This document shows positions 1-8,895 of a stretch of 64,000 nucleotides of DNA, one piece after another (the stretch's first letter is position 1; the number at the start of each line of letters is the position of its first letter). The stretch spans positions 85,350,669 through 85,414,668 of the forward strand of contig NC_053499.1 in the NCBI RefSeq assembly GCF_905171775.1, written 5' to 3'. The translations under genes were made by a program, and so were the position numbers. Source of the stretch: Rana temporaria (taxonomy: Eukaryota; Chordata; Amphibia; Anura; Ranidae). The notes beneath the pieces were generated by a model. It was given only the letters and a program-made list of their open reading frames with translations. It had not been told where the DNA came from and searched no databases.

Positions 1-2532
1 TCTAAACTGTACGAATCTCCAGGGGACTTTAGCAGGACTCAGGCAGAGGCTTTTTTGGGTAATCTTTCTATCCCCAAGTTATCTAGCGACCACGTGGAAT
101 TGATGGAGGCAGAATTCACAACGGAGGAAATTCTGGCGGCCATTAAGTCTCTGAACCCTTCTAAATCACCGGGCCCGGACGGGTTCTCGGGCCACTACTA
201 CCGTAAATATGCGGAAATCCTAGCTCCGCATTTATGTGCTCTCTTCAATGGTTTACGCGGAGGCTCCCCCCTCGCGCCACATGAGAATAGGGCGTTTATA
301 CATGTCATCCCTAAGCCCAACAAGGACCATAGCGACTGCTCAAACTACCGCCCGATCTCGCTGATCAATGTCGACCTTAAGCTCCTGACGAAAATATTGA
401 CCACCCGAGTGAACTCATTTTTAGCACGATACATACACCCTGACCAAGTGGGATTTGTCCCCCATAGACAGGCCCCAGACCAGACTAGAAGAATCATAGA
501 CATCATATCTGCGCTAAACTCGGGCTGGGATGGGGGAGGACAGAGAGGGGCTTTACTACTAGGGTTAGATCTGCAGAAGGCGTTTGACTCACTATCCTGG
601 GATTACCTTTTTTTTATTTTAGAGAGATATGGGTTTGGGTCACATTTTCTGACGACACTTAGAACAATATACAACGCTCCCGTTGCCAACTTGGTGGTCA
701 AGGGCTATAGGTCTCAAGACATCCCTATACATAGAGGTACCCGACAAGGCTGCCCACTGTCCCCAGTGTTGTTTATCTTGGCTTTGGAGCCCTTGGCGAC
801 CAAGATTAGAGCACATCCGGACATATTGGGGGTCTGCTGTGGGGGACGGGAGCATAAATGTGCGCTGTTCGCGGATGACATACTGATGCTCCTCTCCTCT
901 CCGGTTACCTCCTTGCCAATCCTGAAGGGGGTACTGGGACATTTTGCGACGTTTACGGGTTTGCGGGTAAATCATTCCAAATCCCAGGCTCTCGGCGTCT
1001 CCCTGAGGCCCCACATAGTCCGAGCCTTGCAAGGTCAGTACACTTTTAGATGGCAAGAGGAAGCCCTCCCTTACCTGGGTATTTATTTAACACCTACTCT
1101 TACTACACTATATAGGAAGAACTATCCCCCCCTGTTCCGCAAGTTGTTAGAGGACCTTCAGAGGTGGTCAACTAAACCCCCGTCATGGTTCGGTAGGCTG
1201 TATTCGGTCAAGATGATCATCCTGCCTAAGGTGTTGTACCTATTTAGAACTCTCCCATTAGCCGTTGTGAGTGCGGATCTTAGGAAGTTTCAGACCAAAC
1301 TACTCGATTACATATGGGACCATAAGAGGCCTAGGGTGAACAGGAAAACATTATACACACCTAAATCGGGAGGAGGATTAGGTGTGCCGGACCTCCTTAA
1401 GTATTACCACTCAGCCCAGTTGGCTCAGCTGATCCGTTTTCACACGGGTCGATCCAAACCGCTTTGGATGGGATTGGAGTCTTCCTTGATTCCAGACAGA
1501 GAGATCAGCCACCTGATGTGGCTGAGGGGACGGAATAGGCCGTCTGTGATGTGTCCGTCTCTGTCATTCTCCCTGAGCCTCTGGGATCGCCTAGCAAAAA
1601 CATACCAATTTAAATCACCACACACCCCGATGGCTTCACTATTCCACAACCCCGAGTTCACCCCGGGTCTCCGGCCCCAGGACTTTAATTGGTGGATCAA
1701 TAAGGGTCTACTGAGGATAGCGGATCTATGCGACCACAAGGGGGCTTTGTCAAAGTCGGTTCTACAGGAGAGGTATGATCTTCCAAAAGCTGAATACTTT
1801 CGATACGCTCAGATTGCTCACTTTTTGGGGACTTTGAACCGCTCTTCGGACCTCTCCACATCAACGGCTATGGAACAACTTTGTAGAACCTTTGACAAAC
1901 ACTCCGGTCACATATCAATAATCTACAGCATGTTGTCCTCTAATACTCAAAAGTTGGTTTATATGCAAAAGTGGGAACAGGATCTTGGCACGGCTCTTGA
2001 AATGGCGGAATGGAGCAAGCTGATACAGGGGGCGTCTAGATCCTATATTAACACCTCTTTAATTGAGGCCAATTACAAAGTGTTGTTACGGTGGTACATG
2101 GTCCCTGTGCGAATAGCCACCTTTGTCCCAGGGGCGTCTCCGCGGTGCTTTAGAGGGTGCAATGAGGACGGCTCCATGTACCACACTTGGTGGATATGTC
2201 AAAAGGTGAGGCGATTCTGGATACGCACCTACAATTTTATCTATTCTATAACCCAGGTGAACCTCGTTAAGTCGCCTCTGCATGCACTGCTGGGACGCCC
2301 GGTGGAGGGTACGTCAAAGTACATGAAAAAACTGATAGCTTTTATTTTTGTGGCAGCTAGAATTTCCATCGCCAAGTCATGGAGATCCCCCACTGTCCCT
2401 TTTTGCCTCTTGAAGTCTAAGTTGTCATGGATCATGGTGAACGAGAGGTTGTCAGCCATTCTGAATGACAAAGTCAAGGTTTTCGATAAGGTGTGGGATC
2501 CCTGGATCACTTACCTCACGAATGTACACTGA
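1..2532 (+). CDS. L1/Tx1-type LINE ORF2 protein, C-terminal part (reverse transcriptase), 5' end outside window
   Basis: The frame is open from base 1 to the stop at 2530-2532, about 843 codons, so the start lies left of the window; no in-frame ATG marks a real start. The protein is the reverse transcriptase half of an L1-clade ORF2, which nicks DNA and copies its own mRNA by target-primed reverse transcription. Visible RT blocks: SPGPDGF, VIPKPNKD and NYRPISLIN near the start, motif A with LQKAFDSLSW (~565-600), motif B GTRQGCPLSPVLF (~737-775), and the catalytic FADD at ~868-880. The C-terminus has the Cys-rich knuckle of L1 ORF2 (CFRGCNEDGSMYHTWWICQ, ~2140-2205). The upstream APE-type endonuclease is not in the window. 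No stop or frameshift interrupts the visible part, so the copy looks relatively young. Seen: motifs and frame. Inferred: activity. Confidence 0.93.
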   Translation, partial: SKLYESPGDFSRTQAEAFLGNLSIPKLSSDHVELMEAEFTTEEILAAIKSLNPSKSPGPDGFSGHYYRKYAEILAPHLCALFNGLRGGSPLAPHENRAFIHVIPKPNKDHSDCSNYRPISLINVDLKLLTKILTTRVNSFLARYIHPDQVGFVPHRQAPDQTRRIIDIISALNSGWDGGGQRGALLLGLDLQKAFDSLSWDYLFFILERYGFGSHFLTTLRTIYNAPVANLVVKGYRSQDIPIHRGTRQGCPLSPVLFILALEPLATKIRAHPDILGVCCGGREHKCALFADDILMLLSSPVTSLPILKGVLGHFATFTGLRVNHSKSQALGVSLRPHIVRALQGQYTFRWQEEALPYLGIYLTPTLTTLYRKNYPPLFRKLLEDLQRWSTKPPSWFGRLYSVKMIILPKVLYLFRTLPLAVVSADLRKFQTKLLDYIWDHKRPRVNRKTLYTPKSGGGLGVPDLLKYYHSAQLAQLIRFHTGRSKPLWMGLESSLIPDREISHLMWLRGRNRPSVMCPSLSFSLSLWDRLAKTYQFKSPHTPMASLFHNPEFTPGLRPQDFNWWINKGLLRIADLCDHKGALSKSVLQERYDLPKAEYFRYAQIAHFLGTLNRSSDLSTSTAMEQLCRTFDKHSGHISIIYSMLSSNTQKLVYMQKWEQDLGTALEMAEWSKLIQGASRSYINTSLIEANYKVLLRWYMVPVRIATFVPGASPRCFRGCNEDGSMYHTWWICQKVRRFWIRTYNFIYSITQVNLVKSPLHALLGRPVEGTSKYMKKLIAFIFVAARISIAKSWRSPTVPFCLLKSKLSWIMVNERLSAILNDKVKVFDKVWDPWITYLTNVH

Positions 2533-2998
2533 TCCAACTCGAGGCTGGTGGATGGGGATGCGCCATCCCTCCCCCCCTTTTTCTCTTTTTTTTTTCTTTC
2601 TCTCTCGCTCTTCTTTCCCTTCTCCTCTTCTATCCTTTTTCCTCCTCTTCTTCCTTCCTCTTTGCTCTATTACTGATATGTTACCAATTCAGAGGTAGTG
2701 GGCTGGGGTATGTTGGCCCTTTGGGCCTGGATAGCGCCACAACTGGGGGATCCCGGGCTAAGTTGACGATTATCCCTGTTGGGAGATGGTTCTGGGGGGA
2801 ACGTTATGGATTCTGGATACTAGATATGTAACTGTTATGTGTAAATATGCAATAATCTGTATTGGATTGATGGCCCCCCAGATGTGGACTGCGGGTGCAT
2901 ATTTCCCCCCCCCCCCCGCTCCTAACTTTCTTTGTATACCCCTCTCCCTGATTTTTATTTCTCTTTGAAAACTCAATAAAAATATTGGAAACAAAAAA
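2533..2998 (+). mobile_element. 3' UTR and tail of the L1 element
   Basis: Follows the ORF2 stop directly. It has a pyrimidine-rich tract (~2565-2670), as the L1 at 41196-44176 also has after its stop, a C-run near 2906-2918, and ends with CAATAAAAATATTGG followed by an A-rich stretch. The same kind of ending (CAATAAAAAATGTGAACAAG) closes the second plus-strand L1 at 44160. L1 sequence stops at about 2998, where Penelope coding sequence begins without a spacer. Confidence 0.85.
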
Positions 2999-3000
2999 GC

Positions 3001-4620
3001 CTCACTTGCCCCCCTGGACGTCCGATAGTCAGTGGCATAGACTCGGTTACGTCCAGGGTGGGCAAATACATTGATCATTTCTTACAACCCTTGGTCCAAC
3101 AAATGCCATCATACCTGAAAGATACCAAGCAGGTCATCAATATGCTGTCTCAGATCCAGCCGAATGATGACACCTGGCTGGTGACAGCTGACGTAAGCTC
3201 ATTATATACTATCATTTCACATGAGTTAGGTATATCAGCTGTCAAATATTATTTAGATGCTCTCTCTGACGTACCTCAAGGACAGAGAGAATATTTGATT
3301 GATCTTTTGGAATATGCCGCTGGACATAATTATTTCTGGTTCAATCATAATTTCTACCAGCAAATTAGAGGTGTCGCCATGGGCGCAAAATATGCGCCGA
3401 GTCTTGCCAACTTATTCATGGCTAAATGGGAGGAGGATGTCGTCTATAAGGACCGGAACCCACACATTTTGTTGTGGGCAAGGTATATCGACGACATCCT
3501 CCTCCTATGGAATGGCACTAAACTCCAACTGGGTGAGTTTATAGGTTCCCTTAATAATAATAATAGGGGCATCCATCTCGTTCACGAGATGGACAGGGAA
3601 ACTATCAACTTCCTTGACCTTACCATCATTAAGAAGGAGGGTAACTTTCAAACACAAACACACTTTAAGAAGACGGACAGGAACTCCTTCATTCCGGTGG
3701 GGAGTTGCCACCATAAAAGTTGGCTCAATTCTGTACCCAAGAGACAATTTATCAGAATGAGGAGGAACTGCACATCACTTGAGGATTACCAATCCCAATC
3801 TCAAGTCCTTAAAATCAGACTGGTTGAGAAGGGTTATGAACCTACTAGCTTGGATACTGTGAGGAAAGAGGTTGCTGATATGGACCGTTCGAAACTTTTA
3901 GATTCCGCCACTAGGCCATGCCGGGAAGGCCCTATTGTACCATTTGTCACTAATTACTCCACCCAGCACTATCTTATTAAGAAGATTATTAAAAAGCACT
4001 GGCATTTGCTGGGCAATGACAGGACAATTAGCACTTTCCTTCCGGCCAACCCTCAGATCATATTCAGAGGTGTCCCTTCATTAAGGGATAAATTAGCACC
4101 AAACGTTGTAGATCCGCCAACTAAAAAGGTCTCTTTTTTCCAGAGAGGCATTTCTGGATATCACCAATGTCGCAGATGTCAAATCTGTACATTAAACAAA
4201 GCTGTACCTAAAAAAACTCTGAGATTCATGTCAACTAGTACCTTGAGAGAGCATTCCATCGAACCATTTATTACCTGCAGCTCTACGGGTATAGTCTATT
4301 TGCTACAGTGCCCTTGCGGGTTGCAATATATAGGCCGAACCAAGAGATCCATGCAGGTGAGATTGGGAGAACACGTAACCAATATAAGATCAGGGTTCCC
4401 AAATCATTCAGTATCACACCATTATGATTTGTGTCACAATAGGAAACCTGAGGGAACTCTGTTCCTGGGCATAGACAAGTATGATGCCCATTGGAGAGGT
4501 GGTTCTCTAGTAAGAGAACTATCCAGGCTAGAAATGGCCTGGATACACCGCGTTCGTACATATACTCCATATGGATTAAATATAGATGTTGATGTCAACG
4601 CGTTTATTGACAACAGCTAG
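3001..4620 (+). CDS. Penelope-like element protein: reverse transcriptase plus GIY-YIG endonuclease, 5'-truncated
   Basis: Open frame from 3001 to the TAG at 4618-4620. The first codons already match PLE RT (PGRPIVSGI), so the N-terminus is missing at the junction with the L1 tail. RT motif A is TADVSSLY (~3184-3210), motif B RGVAMGAKYAPSLANLFM (~3370-3420), catalytic YIDD (~3484-3495), motif D NFLDLTI (~3607-3630). A Cys cluster (CRRCQIC, ~4170-4190) precedes a GIY-YIG domain with GIVYLLQC and QYIGRTKRS (~4290-4350). This RT plus GIY-YIG combination is diagnostic for endonuclease-bearing Penelope-like retroelements, which transpose by target-primed reverse transcription. The 540 codons present have no internal stop. 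The 5' half may lie left of the window if the L1 inserted into this PLE. Confidence 0.94.
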   Translation, partial: LTCPPGRPIVSGIDSVTSRVGKYIDHFLQPLVQQMPSYLKDTKQVINMLSQIQPNDDTWLVTADVSSLYTIISHELGISAVKYYLDALSDVPQGQREYLIDLLEYAAGHNYFWFNHNFYQQIRGVAMGAKYAPSLANLFMAKWEEDVVYKDRNPHILLWARYIDDILLLWNGTKLQLGEFIGSLNNNNRGIHLVHEMDRETINFLDLTIIKKEGNFQTQTHFKKTDRNSFIPVGSCHHKSWLNSVPKRQFIRMRRNCTSLEDYQSQSQVLKIRLVEKGYEPTSLDTVRKEVADMDRSKLLDSATRPCREGPIVPFVTNYSTQHYLIKKIIKKHWHLLGNDRTISTFLPANPQIIFRGVPSLRDKLAPNVVDPPTKKVSFFQRGISGYHQCRRCQICTLNKAVPKKTLRFMSTSTLREHSIEPFITCSSTGIVYLLQCPCGLQYIGRTKRSMQVRLGEHVTNIRSGFPNHSVSHHYDLCHNRKPEGTLFLGIDKYDAHWRGGSLVRELSRLEMAWIHRVRTYTPYGLNIDVDVNAFIDNS

Positions 4621-6000
4621 GTTATCTTACATTATGAATACTTAGTATCATCTTTGAAGTACATGTTGTGAACCTGACTTGACATCTGGGGTATCAGGAC
4701 TTCCTTAAAAATGTTTTTTCTTTTTACTTTTTCTGGTTTTAACTTATTTTCTGTTTCTAGATCTGCACCTTATGTGTGCCATATCAGCTCAATCTGATGC
4801 ATCGCTTTTTCAAATTTTAATTGATTTTTGTCTTTGTTATTCCGATCATTTTCTGCCATACATGATCAGATGTTTTTATATTGTCACACAGTTGGATCAT
4901 GAGTGGATTCAATGATATGAGTCCCTTTTGACCTAACTTAATATTTTAAACATTCAATGTCATCACATTGTCAACCAATGATGGGTTTGGGATTTGTACT
5001 TCAATGAGTGCCTATACCTTGGCCTAACGCTGGTTGAATGTGTTTGTTGTTGTTTTTTTAACCAAGATACACCTATAAATTGAGGTGTATTTTACGCTGA
5101 TAGGTCTGCGGCATATGACCTTAGTCGGTTCAATCTGATTAATTAGATTGACCGTAACCAATAATCCTTTCTGTTTTGTAAATAACTTATATCAAATTTT
5201 TTTATATCATTTTTTACATAACTTTTAGCCTTAGTGACTAGCTGCTATATAATTTTATTCAATATAATATGGAGAATTATTGTTAGCACCAACATTTAAT
5301 GTTGTTGGGATATACACTATTTGGGCTAGGATCCCTCATCAAAAATGGCGGATCTGTGTCCACGATCCCCGGAAGTCAAGTCTGGGCGGTCCTATTGACA
5401 CTGAATGCACATAAGTAGTGGTGAGTCAGCACGCCGCTCGTGCCCCTGGAAGATGTCATCTCATTGACGAAACGGCGTAGGGAGGAACGGCGTGCTGACG
5501 TCATCACTGTTTGCCCGCGACTATCCGGAAGGAACGAGCGGACTATTCAAGCCGGCCGGCTTTACATTTAAAACACACGCCTTTGTACTACTTTGGACAT
5601 GTGAGTGCAATATTTTTTGTTCTACCAATAAATCGTTTTGTTAGCAGTACTACTCTATGTTTGCCCTTCTTGTTCTTACTCCTGGGTTCAACGCATGAGT
5701 GCGTTCTGGCTAAGGACTATCCATCAATTCCATCTGGTGTGGAGGAACCTAGCTGGAGAACGGAGGTTATCTATCAGTACTACATGTGATTTATTATTTG
5801 GTGTTCGGTAAGCAGATTATTTACTTGAGGTGGAGGTTCTTCAATCAGCTATCTCATGTGTTTACATGAAGATTACACGTTCAATCATTTTTAGCTGATC
5901 TCAGCTATAAGGACTATATATTTCAGTGCACTATTTTTTCTTTTGATATTTTTTGCACATTTAAGCACTTTGTGTATTGTGGTGTGTTTAATTTTACCTT
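4621..6000 (+). mobile_element. PLE 3' region
   Basis: AT-rich non-coding sequence following the PLE stop, with no credible gene. By analogy with the copy at 57221-58964 (about 1.7 kb of 3' sequence containing a hairpin about 0.9 kb after the stop), this is the PLE 3' end. Here the hairpin lies about 0.8 kb after the stop. The right boundary is uncertain; I place it before the truncated LTR at 6063. Confidence 0.6.
5418..5507 (+). ncRNA. Conserved long hairpin in PLE 3' region, possibly ribozyme-related
   Basis: The arms 5418-5436 and 5488-5507 are complementary (GTCAGCACGCCG pairs with CGGCGTGCTGAC, with further pairing outside it). The apical part contains GACGAAACG (5466-5474) followed by GGGAGGA. 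The second PLE family at 58118-58201 keeps GACGAAACG and GGGAGGA but has a different, still complementary stem. PLEs are known to carry hammerhead ribozymes in their terminal repeats. A canonical hammerhead fold is not clearly present here, so the ribozyme reading is inference. Confidence 0.5.
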
Positions 6001-6001
6001 A

Positions 6002-7117
6002 TTATGTTGGTATTGAATCACTTATACACACCATACTAGCAGCGCAGCATTCATTCCCTTTACAAGGATAACATAGCACCACCAGGGAAGAACTCCCCCG
6101 ACAGTCCAAGACTGTCGGGAGACACCTGGTGGTGGGCCACAGTACTGCACGCCAAATACCAGGCAGTAACACCAGCAGGGGGAACCTTCCCTGACAGTAC
6201 CCCCCCCCCCCAAAGGAGCGGCCTCCGGACGCTCCAATTAGATGTTGCTGGGGGAAGTCCGTGGTGTCAAGCTGGGCAGCAGATAAAGTCACATCAGGTT
6301 GGGCCGGATGAAAGTCCATGACTTTTAACAGGGCAAAGTGCAGCTCAAGCTGGGCAGCGGGTACAGAAATCTTAAGTTGGGCAAAAAGTACATCAAGCTG
6401 GGATGCAGATAGGGGCAAATCAAGCTGGGCAGCAGACTCCGGGTCGTCGAGCTGGGCAGCAAACTCCGGGTCGTCGATCTGGGCAGCAGGCTCCGGGTCG
6501 TCGAGCTGGGCAGCAGGCTCCGGGTCGTCGAGCTGGGCAGCAGGCTCCGGGTCGTCGAGCTGGGCAGCAGGCTCCAGGTCGTCGACCTGGGCAGCGGGCA
6601 GGGACACCTCAGACTGGGCAGCGGACAGGAACTTCACAGGCAGGGCGGATGGCACTGAAACAGGCAGGGCAGATGGCACTGAAACAGGCAGGGCAGATGG
6701 CACTGAAACAGGCAGGGCAGATGGCACTGAAACAGGCAGGGCAGATGGCACTGAAACAGGCAGGGCAGATGGCACTGGCACAGCAATTTCAGGCTGGCAA
6801 ACTGGCACAGCAACTTCAGGCTGGCAAACTGGCACAGCAACTTCAGGCTGGCAAACTGGCACAGCAACTTCAGGCTGGCAAACTGGCACAGGAGCTTCAG
6901 GCTGGCAAACTGGCACAGGAGCTTCAGGCTGGCAAACTAGCACAGGAACTTCAGGCTGGCAAACTTGCACAGGAACTTCAGGCTGGCATACAGGATCAGG
7001 CTGGCAAACTGGCCGCATAGCAGGTAGAGGTTTGGCAGAATCAGGTTCAGCTGGCATGCAAGCAGACTGGAGCAGGTTGGTTGGTGTGGAGACAGGTTGG
7101 GTTACTGGCAGGATCAT
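6002..7117 (-). CDS. LTR-element second ORF: CQPEV / PSALPVSV / AAQLDDPEP tandem-repeat protein
   Basis: ATG at 7117, +1 relative to the upstream ORF and overlapping it. About 371 residues, nearly all tandem repeats: CQPEVAVPV-type 9-mers (DNA ~6781-7000), PSALPVSV 8-mers (~6640-6780), AAQLDDPEP 10-mers (~6420-6600). The last ~60 codons run into the 3' LTR. No known domain. Each DNA repeat length is a multiple of three (27, 24 and 30 bp), so expansion preserved the frame. It may be an extension of gag by frameshift, or a coincidence of frame-neutral minisatellites; the function is unknown. Confidence 0.45.
   Translation of the reverse strand: MILPVTQPVSTPTNLLQSACMPAEPDSAKPLPAMRPVCQPDPVCQPEVPVQVCQPEVPVLVCQPEAPVPVCQPEAPVPVCQPEVAVPVCQPEVAVPVCQPEVAVPVCQPEIAVPVPSALPVSVPSALPVSVPSALPVSVPSALPVSVPSALPVSVPSALPVKFLSAAQSEVSLPAAQVDDLEPAAQLDDPEPAAQLDDPEPAAQLDDPEPAAQIDDPEFAAQLDDPESAAQLDLPLSASQLDVLFAQLKISVPAAQLELHFALLKVMDFHPAQPDVTLSAAQLDTTDFPQQHLIGASGGRSFGGGGYCQGRFPLLVLLPGIWRAVLWPTTRCLPTVLDCRGSSSLVVLCYPCKGNECCAASMVCISDSIPT
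6063..6196 (-). repeat. Truncated 3' LTR
   Basis: Direct repeat of 8558-8688 in the same orientation, preceded on the minus strand by a G-run polypurine tract (6197-6215). The remaining ~460 bp of LTR are missing on the left. Confidence 0.78.
6424..6600. repeat. 30-bp minisatellite inside LTR element
   Basis: Five to six copies of a 30-bp unit centred on GGGTCGTCGAGCTGGGCAGC, encoding the AAQLDDPEP repeats on the minus strand. Confidence 0.9.
6640..6780. repeat. 24-bp minisatellite inside LTR element
   Basis: Six nearly identical 24-bp units of the type GGCACTGAAACAGGCAGGGC, with only isolated base changes, which suggests recent expansion. Confidence 0.92.
6781..7000. repeat. 27-bp minisatellite inside LTR element
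   Basis: Eight units of about 27 bp of the type CTTCAGGCTGGCAAACTGGC, encoding the CQPEV repeats on the minus strand. Confidence 0.92.
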
Positions 7118-8021
7118 CTTGGTTGGGAAAAAAATTTCGTTTTTTCTTGGGCTTAGCCACAGGAGCTCTGTAGGTAAGGGGTGCAGCGGACTGGAAAGGA
7201 GGATTGGGATATGGCAGAGTAGAGGGAACAGTAGCTGGAGGAAGTTTTTGTGGGTTAATAGGCGGCTGAGAAGAGACAGGTGGGTTGTATGCAGGATAGG
7301 TACAGGGAGCAGAGACTGGATATTGGTATCTGGTGGGAAGCAGTGTATACTGAGCTTCGACTGGGGTTGCCATTGGTGATGGACAGATGGATCTTTGGGA
7401 AAGTGAGTGGTTAATGGCAGGGCTGGAAACAGGTGGATTAAAGGCAGGATAGGTACAATTAGTAGAAACTGGGTAGTAATATTTGGTAGGATGCGGAATT
7501 ATCTGGGCTGGGGTTGCCATAGGTGATGGACAGATGGATCCTTGGGAAGGCAGGTGGTTAATGGCAGGGCTGGAATGTAGTGGTTTGGCAGAAATCAGGA
7601 GATCTGACCATGCCTGCAGCACAGGCTGAACAAAAGCAGGTTCACACACACCTTGTCTAATCAGAGCATGCACTGAACAAATGCATTCAGACAACTTTTG
7701 CTGGGGACAAGAAGAATAATGCTCATCAAAAGACGTCGGATCATCCTCTAATAACCACACCAGGGATTCAACTTGGTCATGACTGAAGGGGGGAAAGAAA
7801 TCGTCACTGCCATCAGGAATAAATGACAGGGCTGGCTTTACACACAAACGGATTAATGCCTGAACATCATTGAAAGTTATGCAACCCTGATCCACCCAGG
7901 AATGAGATGATCGGATAGTTTCCATCAGCTGGTCACTAGTCCACCCCTCCAGAACCTGGCGACAATATTCCTCATCCTCCTCTGCCAGCAGAGAAAAGTA
8001 AATGATTTCATTGAAATCCAT
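7047..8021 (-). CDS. LTR-element ORF, unrecognised (gag-like position)
   Basis: The first ATG after the 5' LTR is at 8021 (MDFNEIIYFS...); the frame is open a little further upstream, from a GTG at 8066. About 324 residues. The N-terminal ~130 residues are acidic, with several Trp and Cys (EEDEEYCRQVLEGW, CVKPALSF); the C-terminal half is rich in Pro, Ser and Tyr and contains a repeated block (INHLPSQGSICPSPMATP and INHSLSQRSICPSPMATP). It ends with a basic stretch (KPKKKR) and TGA at 7047. The position after the LTR fits a gag gene, but I recognise no capsid or zinc-knuckle motif. It overlaps the next ORF by 71 nt in the +1 frame, next to an A/T homopolymer near 7122-7136 that could be an indel site. 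Confidence 0.55.
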   Translation of the reverse strand: MDFNEIIYFSLLAEEDEEYCRQVLEGWTSDQLMETIRSSHSWVDQGCITFNDVQALIRLCVKPALSFIPDGSDDFFPPFSHDQVESLVWLLEDDPTSFDEHYSSCPQQKLSECICSVHALIRQGVCEPAFVQPVLQAWSDLLISAKPLHSSPAINHLPSQGSICPSPMATPAQIIPHPTKYYYPVSTNCTYPAFNPPVSSPAINHSLSQRSICPSPMATPVEAQYTLLPTRYQYPVSAPCTYPAYNPPVSSQPPINPQKLPPATVPSTLPYPNPPFQSAAPLTYRAPVAKPKKKRNFFPNQDDPASNPTCLHTNQPAPVCLHAS

Positions 8022-8094
8022 TTTCAAAAAACGCACAACACCAGTATGGTTCCTCAAAGCAATCACGTCTGATCAAGGGATGGCCCTGGTATAC

Positions 8095-8688
8095 TGTCAG
8101 GAATGCTGGTAGATCAGAGTGTGTGACCGCACAGAGGAACCAAACAAGGTGAGTAGTGAAATAAAAGGTGTTTATTTACAAATGTGTGAACCACCAGTGC
8201 ACAATAAAACGACAAACAGTATGTACAAATAAAGGGGAATACCGTATTCATAAACGAGCCAAGCCGAGGTCATACACATGGGAGGTCAGTAGATGGGTAA
8301 GGATGGGGACAGGAATCAGGACACAGGGAGGACAAGTCCAGGCCGGGATCAAGGATCAGGATCAGGTCCAGAAATCAGGGTCAAATACAAGCTGAAGATC
8401 AGGGTAAGTAGATCGATACCAGGGCGAGGACTGATTGCACACGCCGGGTATATATAAGCCTGTTAATTACGTTCAGGTTACACCTGAACGCAGGAAGGGC
8501 TGTGTGCTCCACACTGCTAAGAATCCCCCGCTGGTGGACGCCAGTACTGCAGCCCAAGGATAACATAGCACCACCAGGGAAGAACTCCCCCGACAGTCCA
8601 AGACTGTCGGGAGACACCTAGTGGTGGGCCACAGTACTGCACGCCAAATACCAGGCAGTAACACCAGCAGGGGGAACCTTCCCTGACA
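8095..8688 (-). repeat. 5' LTR of the short LTR element
   Basis: 594 bp bounded by the short inverted ends TGTCAGG/CCTGACA. Its first ~130 bp (8558-8688) match 6063-6196 almost base for base. Confidence 0.8.
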
Positions 8689-8895
8689 GGTCTATTGACA
8701 AAAGCATACTCTCCTGTCTATGGTTTCCAACCCATCCAGATTGCAATATTGAAATTAAGTCGACCGCCTTTCGGACCTGGTCTGGAGCTTGTCTATTACG
8801 AATAAATCGTACCTGATCTTTATGTATATATTGACCTATGAAGGACGATAGTCTATTAGCCATTATTTTAGTCAATATTTTTAGGTCATTGTTAA

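Larger units (their letters stand above)
6063..8688 (-). mobile_element. Short LTR retrotransposon, minus strand, 3' LTR truncated
   Basis: A full LTR occupies 8095-8688: on the minus strand it starts TGTCAGGG and ends TCCTGACA. About 134 bp of the same LTR start recurs in the same orientation at 6063-6196. On the minus strand the tract 6197-6215 reads as a G-run polypurine tract just before that 3' LTR, as expected for an LTR element. The internal region is only about 1.9 kb and I see no protease, reverse transcriptase or integrase, so it is non-autonomous or internally deleted. The right LTR edge interrupts L1 ORF2 sequence; the left edge is lost. Confidence 0.8.

Noticed and set aside
2770..3078. 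Minus-strand frame across the L1/PLE junction
   Set aside because: Antisense to two retroelement segments, no homology to any protein I know.
6318..7379. Long plus-strand frame (353 codons) opposite the LTR-element repeat ORF
   Set aside because: All three minisatellites have lengths divisible by three, so several frames stay open by chance; the LTR and polypurine tract show the element runs on the minus strand.
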